Assembly (NCBI RefSeq): GCF_023746615.1
Contig: NZ_CP082275.1
Location: forward strand, 1,612,001 to 1,676,000
Source of the DNA: Grimontia kaedaensis
Lineage (GTDB): Bacteria > Pseudomonadota > Gammaproteobacteria > Enterobacterales > Vibrionaceae
DNA: 64,000 nt
Reading direction: 5' to 3'
In this document: one piece after another, positions 39,719-49,049 of the stretch
How the letters are laid out: each line of letters begins with the position of its first letter
How positions within the stretch are numbered: the first letter of the stretch is position 1
Position numbers and translations under genes: made by a program
Notes under the pieces: model-generated
Told to the model about the DNA's origin: nothing
Databases searched by the model: none
Seen by the model: the letters and a program-made list of their open reading frames with translations, nothing else

Positions 39719-41467
39719 TTAATGTTGTTTTTCACCGTGTGCCTGACGTGTGCGTTCCACAATCGTGTGCGATAGATAGGTTGCGAGGCCAACAATCACA
39801 ACAGCGATGACACCCAGAGCTGCACCAGGACCACGACCGGAAGCACTTTGCATAAAGAGATAGAGACCATACGCAAGGGGCGCATCAGATTCTTGAGAGA
39901 CCAACATGATGGTGGCAGATAGTTCGACAGCCGCAGTAGCAAATGCAGTGACGAAACCAGCCAGAATACCTGCAGCCATTAGAGGAACGACGATACGACG
40001 AATAGTTTTTGCCCTCGTTGCACCCAGGTTTTCAGATGCTTCTTCAAATGAAGGGCTGACTTGTTGGAGAGCTGCAACACATGAGCGCAACGCGTAGGGC
40101 AGCCGGCGAACGGAAAGTGCAATCACGATAATGCCCCACCATGTTGCCATGGAGGTTCCGATGATGGGCAACTCTACATCATAGAAGGTGCGAAGGTAGC
40201 CGATACCGAGTACAACACCAGGTACTGCCAATGCTGCCATCGCACCAAAGTCGAGCCATTTTCTTCCCTTAATTTTCGTGCGCCAAACCAGATAGGCAAT
40301 GGCGGTACCAAGAATGACATCAATTAACCCAGCTAAACCTGCATAAAGTAGCGTGTTGGTAATGAACTCTGAGGCTTGGGTGATAGCCGTTGCGTAGTGA
40401 TCCAAGGTAAACCCATCAGGCAATGGGCTGAAGCTCCAGATAGTGCCAAAGGAAAGTAGCAGTAGGGCAAAATGTGGGGCCAGGACCAGCAGAAGAATAA
40501 GGGCTATGACAGCATAGCAACCAATCATTTCTAATGGGCGTAGCTCGCGTTTTGACAAGCCACCTCCGCCTTTTTGATTGGTTGAGTAGTCCTTTCCTTT
40601 CAGAGCCTGAAAGGAAATCCACAGTGCAAACGCCGAAAATACGACCAGAATGACCGAGATGACATATCCCATTGGGTCTGTGATACCGACCGATGAAATA
40701 CGAAGGTAGGCTTGTGGTGCGAGCATATTGTTGACGTTTAACAGGAGAGGTGTGCCCAGATCATCAAAAACCTTCACAAACACTAAGGACGCACCAGCGA
40801 CGTATCCAGGCATCGCCAGTGGGAATACGATGCGTCTGAATAGTCTTAATCCTGATGAGCCAAGTGATTGTGCGGACTCTTCCATTGAACGGTCAATGTT
40901 CTGCAATGCTGCAGACAAGTTAATGAGAATAAATGGAAAATAATGAACACTCTGGACGAAAACGACACCATTTAGCCCTTCCATTATGGGAATGGTGAAG
41001 CCGAAGTATTCATCCAGCAGGAGGTTCACACTGCCGTTTTCACCAAAAAGCAGTTGCATCGCCACTGCGCCGATGAAGGGAGGCATAATCAGTGGCACGA
41101 TACCCAGAGTTTGGATCAGAACGGTTCCGCGAAACTGAAATCGACTGGTGAAATAGGCAAGTGGCATGGCAATGATTGAGGCCACGATAACCGACATAAA
41201 TGCCACATAAAATGAGTTAAAGAACGACTCTCTGAACAAGCTTGAACCAAAGAAGTCTTTGAAGTTCACCAGAGTCAGCGAGCCATCAGGGTCTTGAAAG
41301 GCAACAAAAATAACTTTTAAGACGGGCACAAACAAAAATACTACAACAAATAGCGCGATGAGCGCGGCGCTTAGGTATAAGGCCCAATCTTCACGAACCT
41401 TGCGCCAAAGCCCCTTTGAATTGGCACTGACTGGTTTGTCGGACTGAGATATAGAGACATTGCTCAT
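39719..41467 (-). CDS. ABC transporter double permease
   Basis: The 582-residue protein is a fusion of two binding-protein-dependent permease halves with about 12 membrane segments. Each half has the EAA loop: EESAQSLGSSGLRLFRRIVFPLAMP in the first and EEASENLGATRAKTIRRIVVPL in the second. The N-terminal cytoplasmic tail is about 35 residues long. Relatives are permeases of iron, phosphonate and PgtC-associated importers. It pairs with the ATPase gene 8 bases downstream. Its start lies 81 bases after the binding-protein stop, with a stem-loop between that may hold transporter expression below that of the binding protein. Confidence 0.88.
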   Translation of the reverse strand: MSNVSISQSDKPVSANSKGLWRKVREDWALYLSAALIALFVVVFLFVPVLKVIFVAFQDPDGSLTLVNFKDFFGSSLFRESFFNSFYVAFMSVIVASIIAMPLAYFTSRFQFRGTVLIQTLGIVPLIMPPFIGAVAMQLLFGENGSVNLLLDEYFGFTIPIMEGLNGVVFVQSVHYFPFILINLSAALQNIDRSMEESAQSLGSSGLRLFRRIVFPLAMPGYVAGASLVFVKVFDDLGTPLLLNVNNMLAPQAYLRISSVGITDPMGYVISVILVVFSAFALWISFQALKGKDYSTNQKGGGGLSKRELRPLEMIGCYAVIALILLLVLAPHFALLLLSFGTIWSFSPLPDGFTLDHYATAITQASEFITNTLLYAGLAGLIDVILGTAIAYLVWRTKIKGRKWLDFGAMAALAVPGVVLGIGYLRTFYDVELPIIGTSMATWWGIIVIALSVRRLPYALRSCVAALQQVSPSFEEASENLGATRAKTIRRIVVPLMAAGILAGFVTAFATAAVELSATIMLVSQESDAPLAYGLYLFMQSASGRGPGAALGVIAVVIVGLATYLSHTIVERTRQAHGEKQH

Positions 41468-41494
41468 TAGATACTCCGTTATCTATGGAATATT

Positions 41495-41539
41495 CACGCC
41501 CCTAACCGCAATAATTGGGGTATCGCTGAAAGGGGCGTG
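41495..41539 (-). promoter_or_regulatory. Intercistronic stem-loop between binding protein and permease genes
   Basis: CACGCCCCT and AGGGGCGTG form a perfect 9-bp GC-rich stem with a 27-base loop. It sits 9 bases after the binding-protein stop. There is no U-run, so partial 3'-end protection of the upstream message is more likely than termination. Such stems are common where a binding protein is needed in excess. Confidence 0.6.
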
Positions 41540-41548
41540 GGTTATGGG

Positions 41549-42913
41549 CTACAGAAGTTCTATCGCTTGCTCTGCAAGCTCAGTCGCTTTTTGATAGTTA
41601 GCCAGCGTTGTTTTATCCCACTCCTGCTCAATCTCTGCCTGACGTGCTTCGACTTTGTCAGAGGCTTTTTTACGTTTCTTTGTAAAGATGCCTGCAAATT
41701 TAGGGTCAGATGCTTGCTCAGCGGTAATAGGGACGGCGGATACGAGAAGTTTTGCTTCGGCGACGAGATTCATTGCCTCGGAATTTTTGGCCGCTTTTGC
41801 TTTGGCTTCAGCCTCTTGAATGGCTTTTGTTGCTTCGCGCAATTCATCCAGTCTGTAGGTCACCATGACATCAAAAAGGCTGTTGACGACGTTATAGCGG
41901 GACTTAGAAACATCGAGGTTAAAATCAACGGTGCCCAGTTGCTCGCCTGTAAATGGGTTAGGGAAGCCTTCTGGGGTACTTGCATAGGCTGCAGGGTTAA
42001 CTGGAAGTCGTTGGATCTTTTTATCAAGCAGCAGCGCTTGCCCTTCCTCCGATAACAGGAAATCAATAAAGGCAGCAGCGGCCTCATTGTTAGGCGCGTT
42101 ACTGACCATGCCTACGTTTGCAGGGACGAGAGCTGTCACGGTGGGGTAGTGAAAATCAACGGGAAACCCTGTTGCTTTTGAAGATAACCCAAAGAAATCA
42201 ATCACGATACCCACGCCAAACGAACCGCTATTGACGCCATCAGGTACGCCGAAGCTGCGCTCAGTAACAGTTTTGAAGTTTCCTGAAATAGATTTAAGGG
42301 TCGACCATCCTTGTTCCCAACCCTCGCCTTGAAGAATGGCTTCAACGGTAAGGTGTGTTGTCCCAGATCGTGATGGGGCCGACATGCCAACATGCTTGTG
42401 ATAAACCGGATCTGCTAAATCATGCCATTCTTTCGGAGTCGGCAGCTTTTTGGCTTTCATGTAGCGCTCATTCCACATCATGCCGTAGCCAGAAAGCGCA
42501 AAGCCTTTATAGAAACCGTCAGGGTCATTAATCGGGAAGGTACCGACTTTTTCAGGTATACCGCTCACGGAAGATTGGTATGCGGCAAGGAGGTTATTAT
42601 CTTTTAGCACCTCGAAAGCGTCTGGTGCAGACGCCCAAAAAATGTCAGATTTATTGTTACTCGATGTCTCTTGTAAGTACTTAATTCCCGCAGTCGTTTT
42701 CTTGGAAAGAACTTCGACGTTAATGTTGGGGTACTTTTTCTCGAAAGCCTTTTTGTAGACATCGGTGACGTCATTGGGAAATGAAGTGACAATCACGAGG
42801 TCTTTATCAGACATTGCCAGTGATGAAGTACTGCTAAGCGCAAGTATTATTGATGAAGCCAATGAGACTTTTACATACTTACCCGTCAATCCTTGATGTT
42901 TGCTTGCTGTCAT
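41549..42913 (-). CDS. ABC transporter periplasmic binding protein, PgtC-like
   Basis: The start is ATG 42913 with GGAGTG upstream. The 454-residue protein has a longer than usual N-terminal region and a signal peptide (VSLASSIILALSSTSSLA). The mature protein begins KDLVIVTSFPNDVTDVYKK and continues SKKTTAGIKYL, closely matching the PgtC-like protein at 46517-47719 (IVVLTSFPESFYTPIKTAF, NKKTPAVIQHI). A charged helical tail (residues about 370-454) ends the protein. It captures the substrate for the permease and ATPase encoded downstream. The homology suggests a phosphorylated three-carbon acid or similar anion, which is not proven. Confidence 0.85.
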   Translation of the reverse strand: MTASKHQGLTGKYVKVSLASSIILALSSTSSLAMSDKDLVIVTSFPNDVTDVYKKAFEKKYPNINVEVLSKKTTAGIKYLQETSSNNKSDIFWASAPDAFEVLKDNNLLAAYQSSVSGIPEKVGTFPINDPDGFYKGFALSGYGMMWNERYMKAKKLPTPKEWHDLADPVYHKHVGMSAPSRSGTTHLTVEAILQGEGWEQGWSTLKSISGNFKTVTERSFGVPDGVNSGSFGVGIVIDFFGLSSKATGFPVDFHYPTVTALVPANVGMVSNAPNNEAAAAFIDFLLSEEGQALLLDKKIQRLPVNPAAYASTPEGFPNPFTGEQLGTVDFNLDVSKSRYNVVNSLFDVMVTYRLDELREATKAIQEAEAKAKAAKNSEAMNLVAEAKLLVSAVPITAEQASDPKFAGIFTKKRKKASDKVEARQAEIEQEWDKTTLANYQKATELAEQAIELL

Positions 42914-42934
42914 AAAACACTCCACTTGATTTGA

Positions 42935-43019
42935 TATACCCAAGCAAACTGGAGATACAGGATTCAACTCGCCCTAGGGAAGGTTCTCAATGCAAGCACC
43001 TTCAGGTTATTTGGGTATA
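42935..43019. repeat. Nested palindrome in the binding-protein leader
   Basis: TATACCCAA (42935-42943) and TTGGGTATA (43011-43019) are perfect 9-bp inverted copies. Inside them, GAAGGT (42979-42984) and ACCTTC (42998-43003) form a second pair. The 85-base unit closely resembles dispersed palindromic repeats I recall in Vibrio intergenic regions. It starts 22 bases before the binding-protein start codon and would be part of the transcript if the sigma-54-like promoter at 43056 is used. Confidence 0.65.
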
Positions 43020-43055
43020 AAGTAGGGGAATTCCTACTCATCAGCCGTTTAGCAT

Positions 43056-43071
43056 TTCAAGTGTTGTGCCA
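43056..43071 (-). promoter_or_regulatory. Candidate sigma-54 promoter for the importer operon
   Basis: On the minus strand TGGCAC-N5-TTGAA matches the -24/-12 consensus TGGCAC-N5-TTGCW except for one -12 base (GA instead of GC). It is about 140 bases before the binding-protein start. The adjacent regulator is a sigma-54 activator, which supports the call, but the -12 mismatch is at an important position. Confidence 0.45.
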
Positions 43072-43182
43072 AAACATTAAAGCTTCCTAACTTTATGCTT
43101 TTAAAGTGTATTTTTGTTTTTCGATGGAGGGTTGATGTGTCATTCTTGGTCTTTGGCATGTCTTGAGTAGGTCAAAACTGAC

Positions 43183-44538
43183 CTACTCAACATCTTTAAG
43201 ATTATCAACGAGGTAACTCTCTTTATTTAAGCCATATTTCTTCATGCGCAGATAAAGGTTCTTACGTGGTATATCCAGATATTCTGCAGCATTGGCAATG
43301 TGGCCATGAAACATCTTCAAGGTGTGATGAAGCACTGAAAACTCGTACTGGGCCAACTGATGTGAGAGAGAATGGCAGGCGTCAGCATCATTGGTAAAAA
43401 TCAGGTCAGAGATGCCAAGGACAATACGATCTGCTTCGTTCATCAACTCCCTCACATTACCTGGCCAGTCGTGAGACATGAGTTGTTGGAAATGGATAGA
43501 GGTTAGCGTTGGTGCAACTTCCCCCAACCGCTTTTCAGCTTCATAGAGAAAGTAGCCCAACAGTTGGGGAATATCAGACTTACGCTCCCGTAACGGTGGA
43601 ATATCGAGTGATGCAACGTTAAGCCGGTAGTAAAGGTCCTGTCGGAATGTACCTTCCTGAGAGAGCGCAAGAAGATCTCCTTTTGCTGCTGAAAGTACTT
43701 TAAGATCAACCTTTACTGTCTCATTACTGCCTACACGTTCAAGTTCACCTTCCTGTATCACCCGCAATAAACGTATTTGAGCAGTTAGCGGCATACTCTC
43801 GATTTCGTCCAGGAATAGTGTTCCCCCTGAAGCGTACTCAATTTTTCCTATCCGCTTTTTGTTTGCGCCTGTAAAGCTGCCTGCTTCGTGACCAAACAGT
43901 TCAGACTCGATGAGGTTCTCAGGCATTGCACCACAGTTAATCGCGACAAAAGGACGATTTTTCCGGCTGGACTGGCTGTGCAAAGTTCTTGCTATCTTTT
44001 CTTTGCCCGTACCTGTTTCACCATTAATGACGATATTGATGTCGGCATTTGCCAGTGTGATAAGACGTTGTTTTAGCTTTTGCATCACATCTGATTGGCC
44101 GATAAGCAGTTGGTCAACGGTGATATCACGTTGCTTATTCTGTTTTAAGCGCCTGTTTTCAAGCGTAAGGGCCCGATGCTGGGCTGCTTTGCCTGCCAGG
44201 CCAATAAGACGCTCAGGGCGGAGTGGCTTTTCAACGAAATCAAACGCACCAAGCTTGACGGATTCCAGAGCGGTTTCTATGTCTGCATGCCCTGAAATAA
44301 GGATAACAGGCAAGGTGGAGTCAAGCTTTTGAAGATGTTTGAGAAAAGTAATCCCATCCATCGTTGGCATACGGATATCAGAAATCACGATGGCGTCACT
44401 GTTGTATTGGAGACTAGCCAGTGCCATGTCGGCCCCGGCGAAGCCAGTCACAGTAAAGTTTTGTAATTCCAGAATTTCTTTAAGACTCTCTCTTAGCTCC
44501 TTGTCATCTTCTACCAACACTATGCGGCCGTTAGACAT
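43183..44538 (-). CDS. Sigma-54-dependent response regulator, PgtA-like
   Basis: The 451-residue regulator has a receiver domain (residues 1-120; VEDD acidic pair, phospho-Asp in AIVISDIRMPTMDG, Lys in FVEKPLRPE), an AAA+ sigma-54 activation domain (about 145-370; Walker A GETGTGKEKI, GSFTGA loop, GGTLFLDEIES) and a C-terminal Fis-type helix-turn-helix (HIANAAEYLDIPRKNLYLRMKKYGL). GSFTGA instead of GAFTGA is a tolerated variant. Its gene overlaps that of the histidine kinase upstream by 19 bases. Length and neighbours match Salmonella PgtA of the phosphoglycerate system. It likely activates the importer operon just downstream. Confidence 0.88.
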   Translation of the reverse strand: MSNGRIVLVEDDKELRESLKEILELQNFTVTGFAGADMALASLQYNSDAIVISDIRMPTMDGITFLKHLQKLDSTLPVILISGHADIETALESVKLGAFDFVEKPLRPERLIGLAGKAAQHRALTLENRRLKQNKQRDITVDQLLIGQSDVMQKLKQRLITLANADINIVINGETGTGKEKIARTLHSQSSRKNRPFVAINCGAMPENLIESELFGHEAGSFTGANKKRIGKIEYASGGTLFLDEIESMPLTAQIRLLRVIQEGELERVGSNETVKVDLKVLSAAKGDLLALSQEGTFRQDLYYRLNVASLDIPPLRERKSDIPQLLGYFLYEAEKRLGEVAPTLTSIHFQQLMSHDWPGNVRELMNEADRIVLGISDLIFTNDADACHSLSHQLAQYEFSVLHHTLKMFHGHIANAAEYLDIPRKNLYLRMKKYGLNKESYLVDNLKDVE

Positions 44539-46520
44539 AATATGATCTCCGTTCCCTGGTTCGGTGTTGAGTTGACGACGATATTCCCGCCGAAGTCCTG
44601 AATAATGTTATGTGTGATTGACATGCCAAGCCCCAGCCCGCTGCCGACCTCTTTCGTGGTAAAGAAGGGTTCAAAAATCTGTGCTTGGGAATTTGCGTCC
44701 ATCCCACAGCCATTATCGACGATATGAATGGCGATGTTCTGAGCCTCTTTGTTGGCAAAAATATGAATACGTGGCGTAAAGCTGCCAGTTTCTTGTTTGA
44801 GAGTGATAGCGTCGATGCTGTTACTGAGTAAATTGACGAAAACCTGTTCTAATCTGATGTCATTTGCCTGTACGTGCAAATTGTCGCTGATATCTACGGA
44901 CACCCATGTGTCCGGTAAGCTATCAGTGAAGAGGTCCATGGCATTTTTCAAAACATGCTTGACTGATGTTGGCTGGGTCAGGTCATCGGTTTTACGTGCA
45001 AAGGATTTTAAATGCTGACATAAACGGGCGGCGCGGTCGGTAATATGGTCAATCTTGTGCAGTTTGTCTTTAGCCTGGTCCAATCTTTTCTGTTTGATGT
45101 ATTGCTCCGCCAGATAGGTATTTGAGCTAATGGCGGCCAGCGGTTGGCTAAACTCATGTACGATACCTGATGTCAATTGCCCTAAAACCGCCAGCTTGGC
45201 GGCCTGTACAAGTTCTTCTTGTGTTTCTTGTAGGTTCTGTTCAGTCAGTTGTCGTTGGTAAATCTCTTCAGTAAGCTGCCTGTTTTTCATTTCCAACATT
45301 GCCGTGTTTTGTTTTACCTGTCTGGCCTGCTCATTGAAAATATTGGTGGCTTTGGCAAGTGAACTGACTTCGTCTTTACCTCTGATATCAATGAGTGGCT
45401 GAAGCTCTCCCTTTGCTAAATGACGCATACTGCGCAGCACATTTGATAATCGATTAAGCAATTGACTGCGAAGATAAGCGCCGACAAATAGGGTAAGAAA
45501 CGCAATACCAATTAGGGTGAATTTCAGTTGCTCACTACTTTGGTCGATGACTTCAATGAGCGTTTTTGAGGTTTCTATGTTCTGATCTTCAGCGAAAGAA
45601 ACAGCCTGATTGATGATGAGTCGGACATTTTCTATTAGGATTTGGTTTTTGAGTAAGAGGGTTCGGTTTTCTTGATCCAGTTCGAGTACCTTCAGACTCT
45701 GAGAAATCGAATTTTTGGGCCCCAGCGTTAATGCTTCTACCTGTGCTGCCATTTGGCGCACAGTGACAGTACTTGGGTAAGGGGTAAGAGTGTTAACCTG
45801 CCTGTTAATCGTTAATAAGGTTTCATCTATCACGCTTTGTGCTGCTAAGACATCATTTCGGTCGTTGAACAAGGAGGTACGTTGAAGCAGGTCGAGCACC
45901 AAGTTTAAATCAGCCTCTAGCTTCAGTAGCTGAACCTGTACCTCCGATTCTGAACGCATTTTCGCAAACTCTTCAGGAGACAAGCCATTTTGACGGGCTA
46001 ACTTTTCTGATAACTGGTTGAGGTTGTACTGGCTGTCAGTGGTCAGTGGCGTGACTTCCTCAACAAAGTCTATTTGCAGCCAGTGCAATTGCTGTCTCAA
46101 CTGTCGCTGTTCGTTTTGAAGCCGTAACTTTTGCTCAGTATTGCGATATATACTTTCGATATTTTCTGATAGACGGGATACAAGCAAACTGAATTCATAA
46201 CTGCGTTGTTTTACTGCACTTGAGCTTGTGATGTCAGCGAGCTTAGGAAGGGCATTTGCCAGATTTTGTTGAGCCCGATCCAGCGCTTTTTCATTATTGG
46301 CCAGGGCCAGATTTGTTGCGTCTGTGGTGATACTTCCCCCTATTTGGGCAACCTTTGCCGCGGATATAAGAATGGGAAGTTGCTCATCAACCAGTGATCG
46401 CGAACTGTTAGCCAGATTCTGAAAAGACAAAGAATTTGAGAGTAAAAATGCGCCCGATAGCAAGCCAAGTAACACAAACAACGCAAAAATACGTGTCGCT
46501 ATACTGTCACGTTTTTTCAT
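44520..46520 (-). CDS. Sensor histidine kinase, PgtB-like
   Basis: The 666-residue membrane kinase has TM1 at about residues 12-30, a long periplasmic helical domain (30-340), TM2 at about 345-365 (LIGIAFLTLFVGAYL) and a HAMP region. A coiled coil, HisKA with the phospho-His in GIVHEFSQPLAAISS and a HATPase domain (NLLSNSIDAI, DNGCGMD, GSGLGLGMSI) follow. The periplasmic part probably reads the loaded PgtC-like protein. The gene overlaps the pgtC-like gene by 4 bases and the regulator gene by 19, so all three are one tightly coupled unit. Close in design to Salmonella PgtB. Confidence 0.88.
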   Translation of the reverse strand: MKKRDSIATRIFALFVLLGLLSGAFLLSNSLSFQNLANSSRSLVDEQLPILISAAKVAQIGGSITTDATNLALANNEKALDRAQQNLANALPKLADITSSSAVKQRSYEFSLLVSRLSENIESIYRNTEQKLRLQNEQRQLRQQLHWLQIDFVEEVTPLTTDSQYNLNQLSEKLARQNGLSPEEFAKMRSESEVQVQLLKLEADLNLVLDLLQRTSLFNDRNDVLAAQSVIDETLLTINRQVNTLTPYPSTVTVRQMAAQVEALTLGPKNSISQSLKVLELDQENRTLLLKNQILIENVRLIINQAVSFAEDQNIETSKTLIEVIDQSSEQLKFTLIGIAFLTLFVGAYLRSQLLNRLSNVLRSMRHLAKGELQPLIDIRGKDEVSSLAKATNIFNEQARQVKQNTAMLEMKNRQLTEEIYQRQLTEQNLQETQEELVQAAKLAVLGQLTSGIVHEFSQPLAAISSNTYLAEQYIKQKRLDQAKDKLHKIDHITDRAARLCQHLKSFARKTDDLTQPTSVKHVLKNAMDLFTDSLPDTWVSVDISDNLHVQANDIRLEQVFVNLLSNSIDAITLKQETGSFTPRIHIFANKEAQNIAIHIVDNGCGMDANSQAQIFEPFFTTKEVGSGLGLGMSITHNIIQDFGGNIVVNSTPNQGTEIILCLTAA

Positions 46521-47719
46521 TGGTTACGCTCCAGCTTGATGGTTTCCAATGCCGCTGTTGCCGCATCAAGATTTTGAGATAGCGTCTTCCTCCAGTCGCC
46601 TGTCACTGATTGGAATGTGTCGGTATAACGGCGCTCAGGGCTAAGCATGTTATTTAAATGCTGGTCTGCGGCTTCCTCGTGAGAAATCGGGACAGCCGTT
46701 GCTTGTTCAAATATTGCGTTGAGTTTGTCCTGTGTTTCTATATCTATGTTGTCGCTTTGAATTTGGTGCCACTGCTGCCAGAAGGTCTGAAGATCTGCCA
46801 GTCGATTGGTAATTAACTGATCAAAAAGGGCATTCACAGCGTGATATCGCATGGCCGACAGATACGGGTCAAACACTGGGCTAGGGTTCTGCTCAGTGAT
46901 ACGCTCTCCTTGTTGCAACGATATTCGGTTCACATTGGGTAACGACAGCAAGTTTTGTCCGCTATCTGACAATAGAAATTTGACGAACTTTTCACTCGAC
47001 GTATTCTTTGACTGGCTACGGATATGTGCAATTTTGGCAGCAATAAGAGGAGTATTAGGCACGGGTTCAAAGCCGACTGGGTGGCCCTCTGCTAGCGCAC
47101 TTCTGTAAAAGAAGTCGACCACTGGACCGAGCGTAAACCTTTGTTTAATGACACCCTCCCGCACACCGAAGCTTCTCGCTGTGACTGTGGCTAGATTTCC
47201 ACCCAATTGGCTTAAATAAGCCCATCCGTCTTCCCAGCCATATTGTTGGAGAATGATTTCTATAAGAAGGTGATTGGTTCCTGAACGGGATGGCGCGCTG
47301 ATAGCTATTTGCTGATGAAAGCTTGGACTAAGCAAGTCTTCCCAACGTTTAGGGGAGGAAATGCCTAACTCGGACAGTTTGTCGTTATGCCAAAAAAAGA
47401 CAAACTGAGACCAAGCGAATGTGACTGGTTCGTCGATCAGAGATTTACTTTGTAGAGTGGCCATAGCATCAGCAGAAGACATCCACACTAAATCTGACTT
47501 CGGTGACCGTTCATTAGCAATATGCTGAATAACCGCCGGTGTTTTTTTGTTGAGTACTTGCAGGTTAAGTGACGGGTGCGCTTTTTCAAAGGCAGTTTTA
47601 ATAGGTGTATAAAAACTCTCAGGAAAAGAGGTCAGCACCACGATGGTATCCTGAGGCTTTGCAACAACAAACCCAGGGACTAGCCACAAAAGGACGAACA
47701 AACGTAGTATGTGTGGCAT
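46517..47719 (-). CDS. Periplasmic regulatory binding protein, PgtC-like
   Basis: The 400-residue protein has a signal peptide (MPHILRLFVLLWLVPGFVVA) and a binding-protein fold starting DTIVVLTSFPESFYTPI. In Salmonella, PgtC is a periplasmic protein that works with the kinase PgtB to sense phosphoglycerates; length (about 397) and gene order fit. It is clearly paralogous to the binding protein at 41549-42913, with conserved blocks such as SAPSRSGTNHLLIE. Here it is probably dedicated to signalling. Transcription starts in the gap 47720-47847, which is AT-rich. Confidence 0.87.
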   Translation of the reverse strand: MPHILRLFVLLWLVPGFVVAKPQDTIVVLTSFPESFYTPIKTAFEKAHPSLNLQVLNKKTPAVIQHIANERSPKSDLVWMSSADAMATLQSKSLIDEPVTFAWSQFVFFWHNDKLSELGISSPKRWEDLLSPSFHQQIAISAPSRSGTNHLLIEIILQQYGWEDGWAYLSQLGGNLATVTARSFGVREGVIKQRFTLGPVVDFFYRSALAEGHPVGFEPVPNTPLIAAKIAHIRSQSKNTSSEKFVKFLLSDSGQNLLSLPNVNRISLQQGERITEQNPSPVFDPYLSAMRYHAVNALFDQLITNRLADLQTFWQQWHQIQSDNIDIETQDKLNAIFEQATAVPISHEEAADQHLNNMLSPERRYTDTFQSVTGDWRKTLSQNLDAATAALETIKLERNQ

Positions 47720-47837
47720 GTTTGGCTCCTGAACAACTTTGCCAATAGTATTATAAAAACATACAATTTTAACAAAATCTAAACATAATTTTGTGGCCTG
47801 CTAATGCTGTTCACTGGCTGCAAGCAATTGCCTACAA

Positions 47838-47868
47838 AAGAAAAAAGAAAGCGGCAATATGCCGCTTT
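47838..47868 (-). terminator. Rho-independent terminator of the TRAP/amine operon
   Basis: AAAGCGGCA and TGCCGCTTT form a perfect 9-bp stem with a 3-base loop; on the minus strand it is followed by CTTTTTTC. It lies about 28 bases beyond the dctP-like stop and closes the operon that starts at 55666. Confidence 0.9.
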
Positions 47869-47895
47869 AAGTCTTGTTGAAGTGAAGAGTGTTTA

Positions 47896-48951
47896 TTATG
47901 AATATCGGTATGGCTTACCCGCTTTCTCCATCACTCCTGCATATTCTTTAAATATTTCTATCACCCGAGCATTTCGTGGACTGGTTTCAGCGATTTCGTC
48001 CCAGAATTTGTAAGCCTCGACCTCAACCTGACGCCACTCTTCATCTGGAATTGTGGTCAGCTGCATCTTGGTGCCACTTGTTCTGAGTTTCGCTTCTCCG
48101 CCCCAATACCAGTGCTGACGATAATAGTGTGAAGAGTCCATCATGAGGTTAAAGAGCACTTTCAGGTGTTCTGGCAGTGCATTCCAACGCTCAGTGTTGG
48201 CAAAGAAAGAACCACACCAGGCGCCGGAGATATTATTCGTCAGGAAGTAGTTGGTCACATCTGCCCAGCCAACGGTGTAGTCTTCTGTAATACCAGACCA
48301 TGCAATGCCATCCAGTTCGCCGGTCTGAACTGCCACTTCCACATCTTCCCAAGGCAGAGTGACGGGGATAACACCGAAACGGGAAAGGAATCGGCCAGCA
48401 GTTGGGAAGGTAAAGATACGTTTCCCTTTCAAGTCTGCCAGACTGCGGATTGGGTCTACCGTTGCGAAGTGGCAAGGATCCCATGAACCCGCACTTAACC
48501 AGGTCACACCTTTGACCTCGCCATAGGCTTCCTGCCAGATTTCTTTCAAGCCGTATTCTTCAAACAGTACTGGAACATCAAGGCTATAGCGGGTCGCGAA
48601 GGGGAAATAGCCGCCAAACACGGAGATATCGACAGGTGCAGCGATGGAGTCGTCATCACTTTGCACCGCATCAATCGTGCCTTTTTGCATTGCGCGGAAC
48701 AACTCGCCCGTTGGAACAAGCTGGTCGGCGAAATACAGCTCAATGACCATTTCACCATTGGCTGCAGCGTTAAACGCATCTACAGCAGGTTTGATAACAT
48801 GCTCAGCGAGCGCTGGGCCAGCATAGGTCTGTAGTCTCCAGCGAATAGGTTCCTTGGCGGATACAACAGCTGGTGCACCCAGAATCGCCGTTGAACTGGC
48901 AGCGCCGACGATACCTGCCTTTTTCAGAAAATCACGTCTGTTGTTACTCAT
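47896..48951 (-). CDS. TRAP transporter periplasmic binding protein (DctP family)
   Basis: The 351-residue protein has a twin-arginine leader (NNRRDFLKKAGIVGAASS), so it is exported folded, ending around VVSA. The mature sequence shows the DctP pattern: WRLQTYAGPALAEHVIKPAVDAFN, GTIDAVQSDDD, the Arg/anion-pocket region LADLKGKRIFTFPTAGRFL and GELDGIAWSG. TRAP binding proteins mostly capture carboxylates, but members for amines and amino acids exist. It is the last gene of the operon, 98 bases after the large permease gene. A tryptophan-rich binding face (GWADVTNYF, YWGG) may suit an amine ligand. Confidence 0.9.
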   Translation of the reverse strand: MSNNRRDFLKKAGIVGAASSTAILGAPAVVSAKEPIRWRLQTYAGPALAEHVIKPAVDAFNAAANGEMVIELYFADQLVPTGELFRAMQKGTIDAVQSDDDSIAAPVDISVFGGYFPFATRYSLDVPVLFEEYGLKEIWQEAYGEVKGVTWLSAGSWDPCHFATVDPIRSLADLKGKRIFTFPTAGRFLSRFGVIPVTLPWEDVEVAVQTGELDGIAWSGITEDYTVGWADVTNYFLTNNISGAWCGSFFANTERWNALPEHLKVLFNLMMDSSHYYRQHWYWGGEAKLRTSGTKMQLTTIPDEEWRQVEVEAYKFWDEIAETSPRNARVIEIFKEYAGVMEKAGKPYRYS

Positions 48952-49049
48952 AGTGGTGTCCTTATTACGTCATTAATTCGATAAACACACTTTTCTATTG
49001 CTTTGATTGTAGTTGCATATATGAAGTTGATATCTGTCGTCATTTCCTC

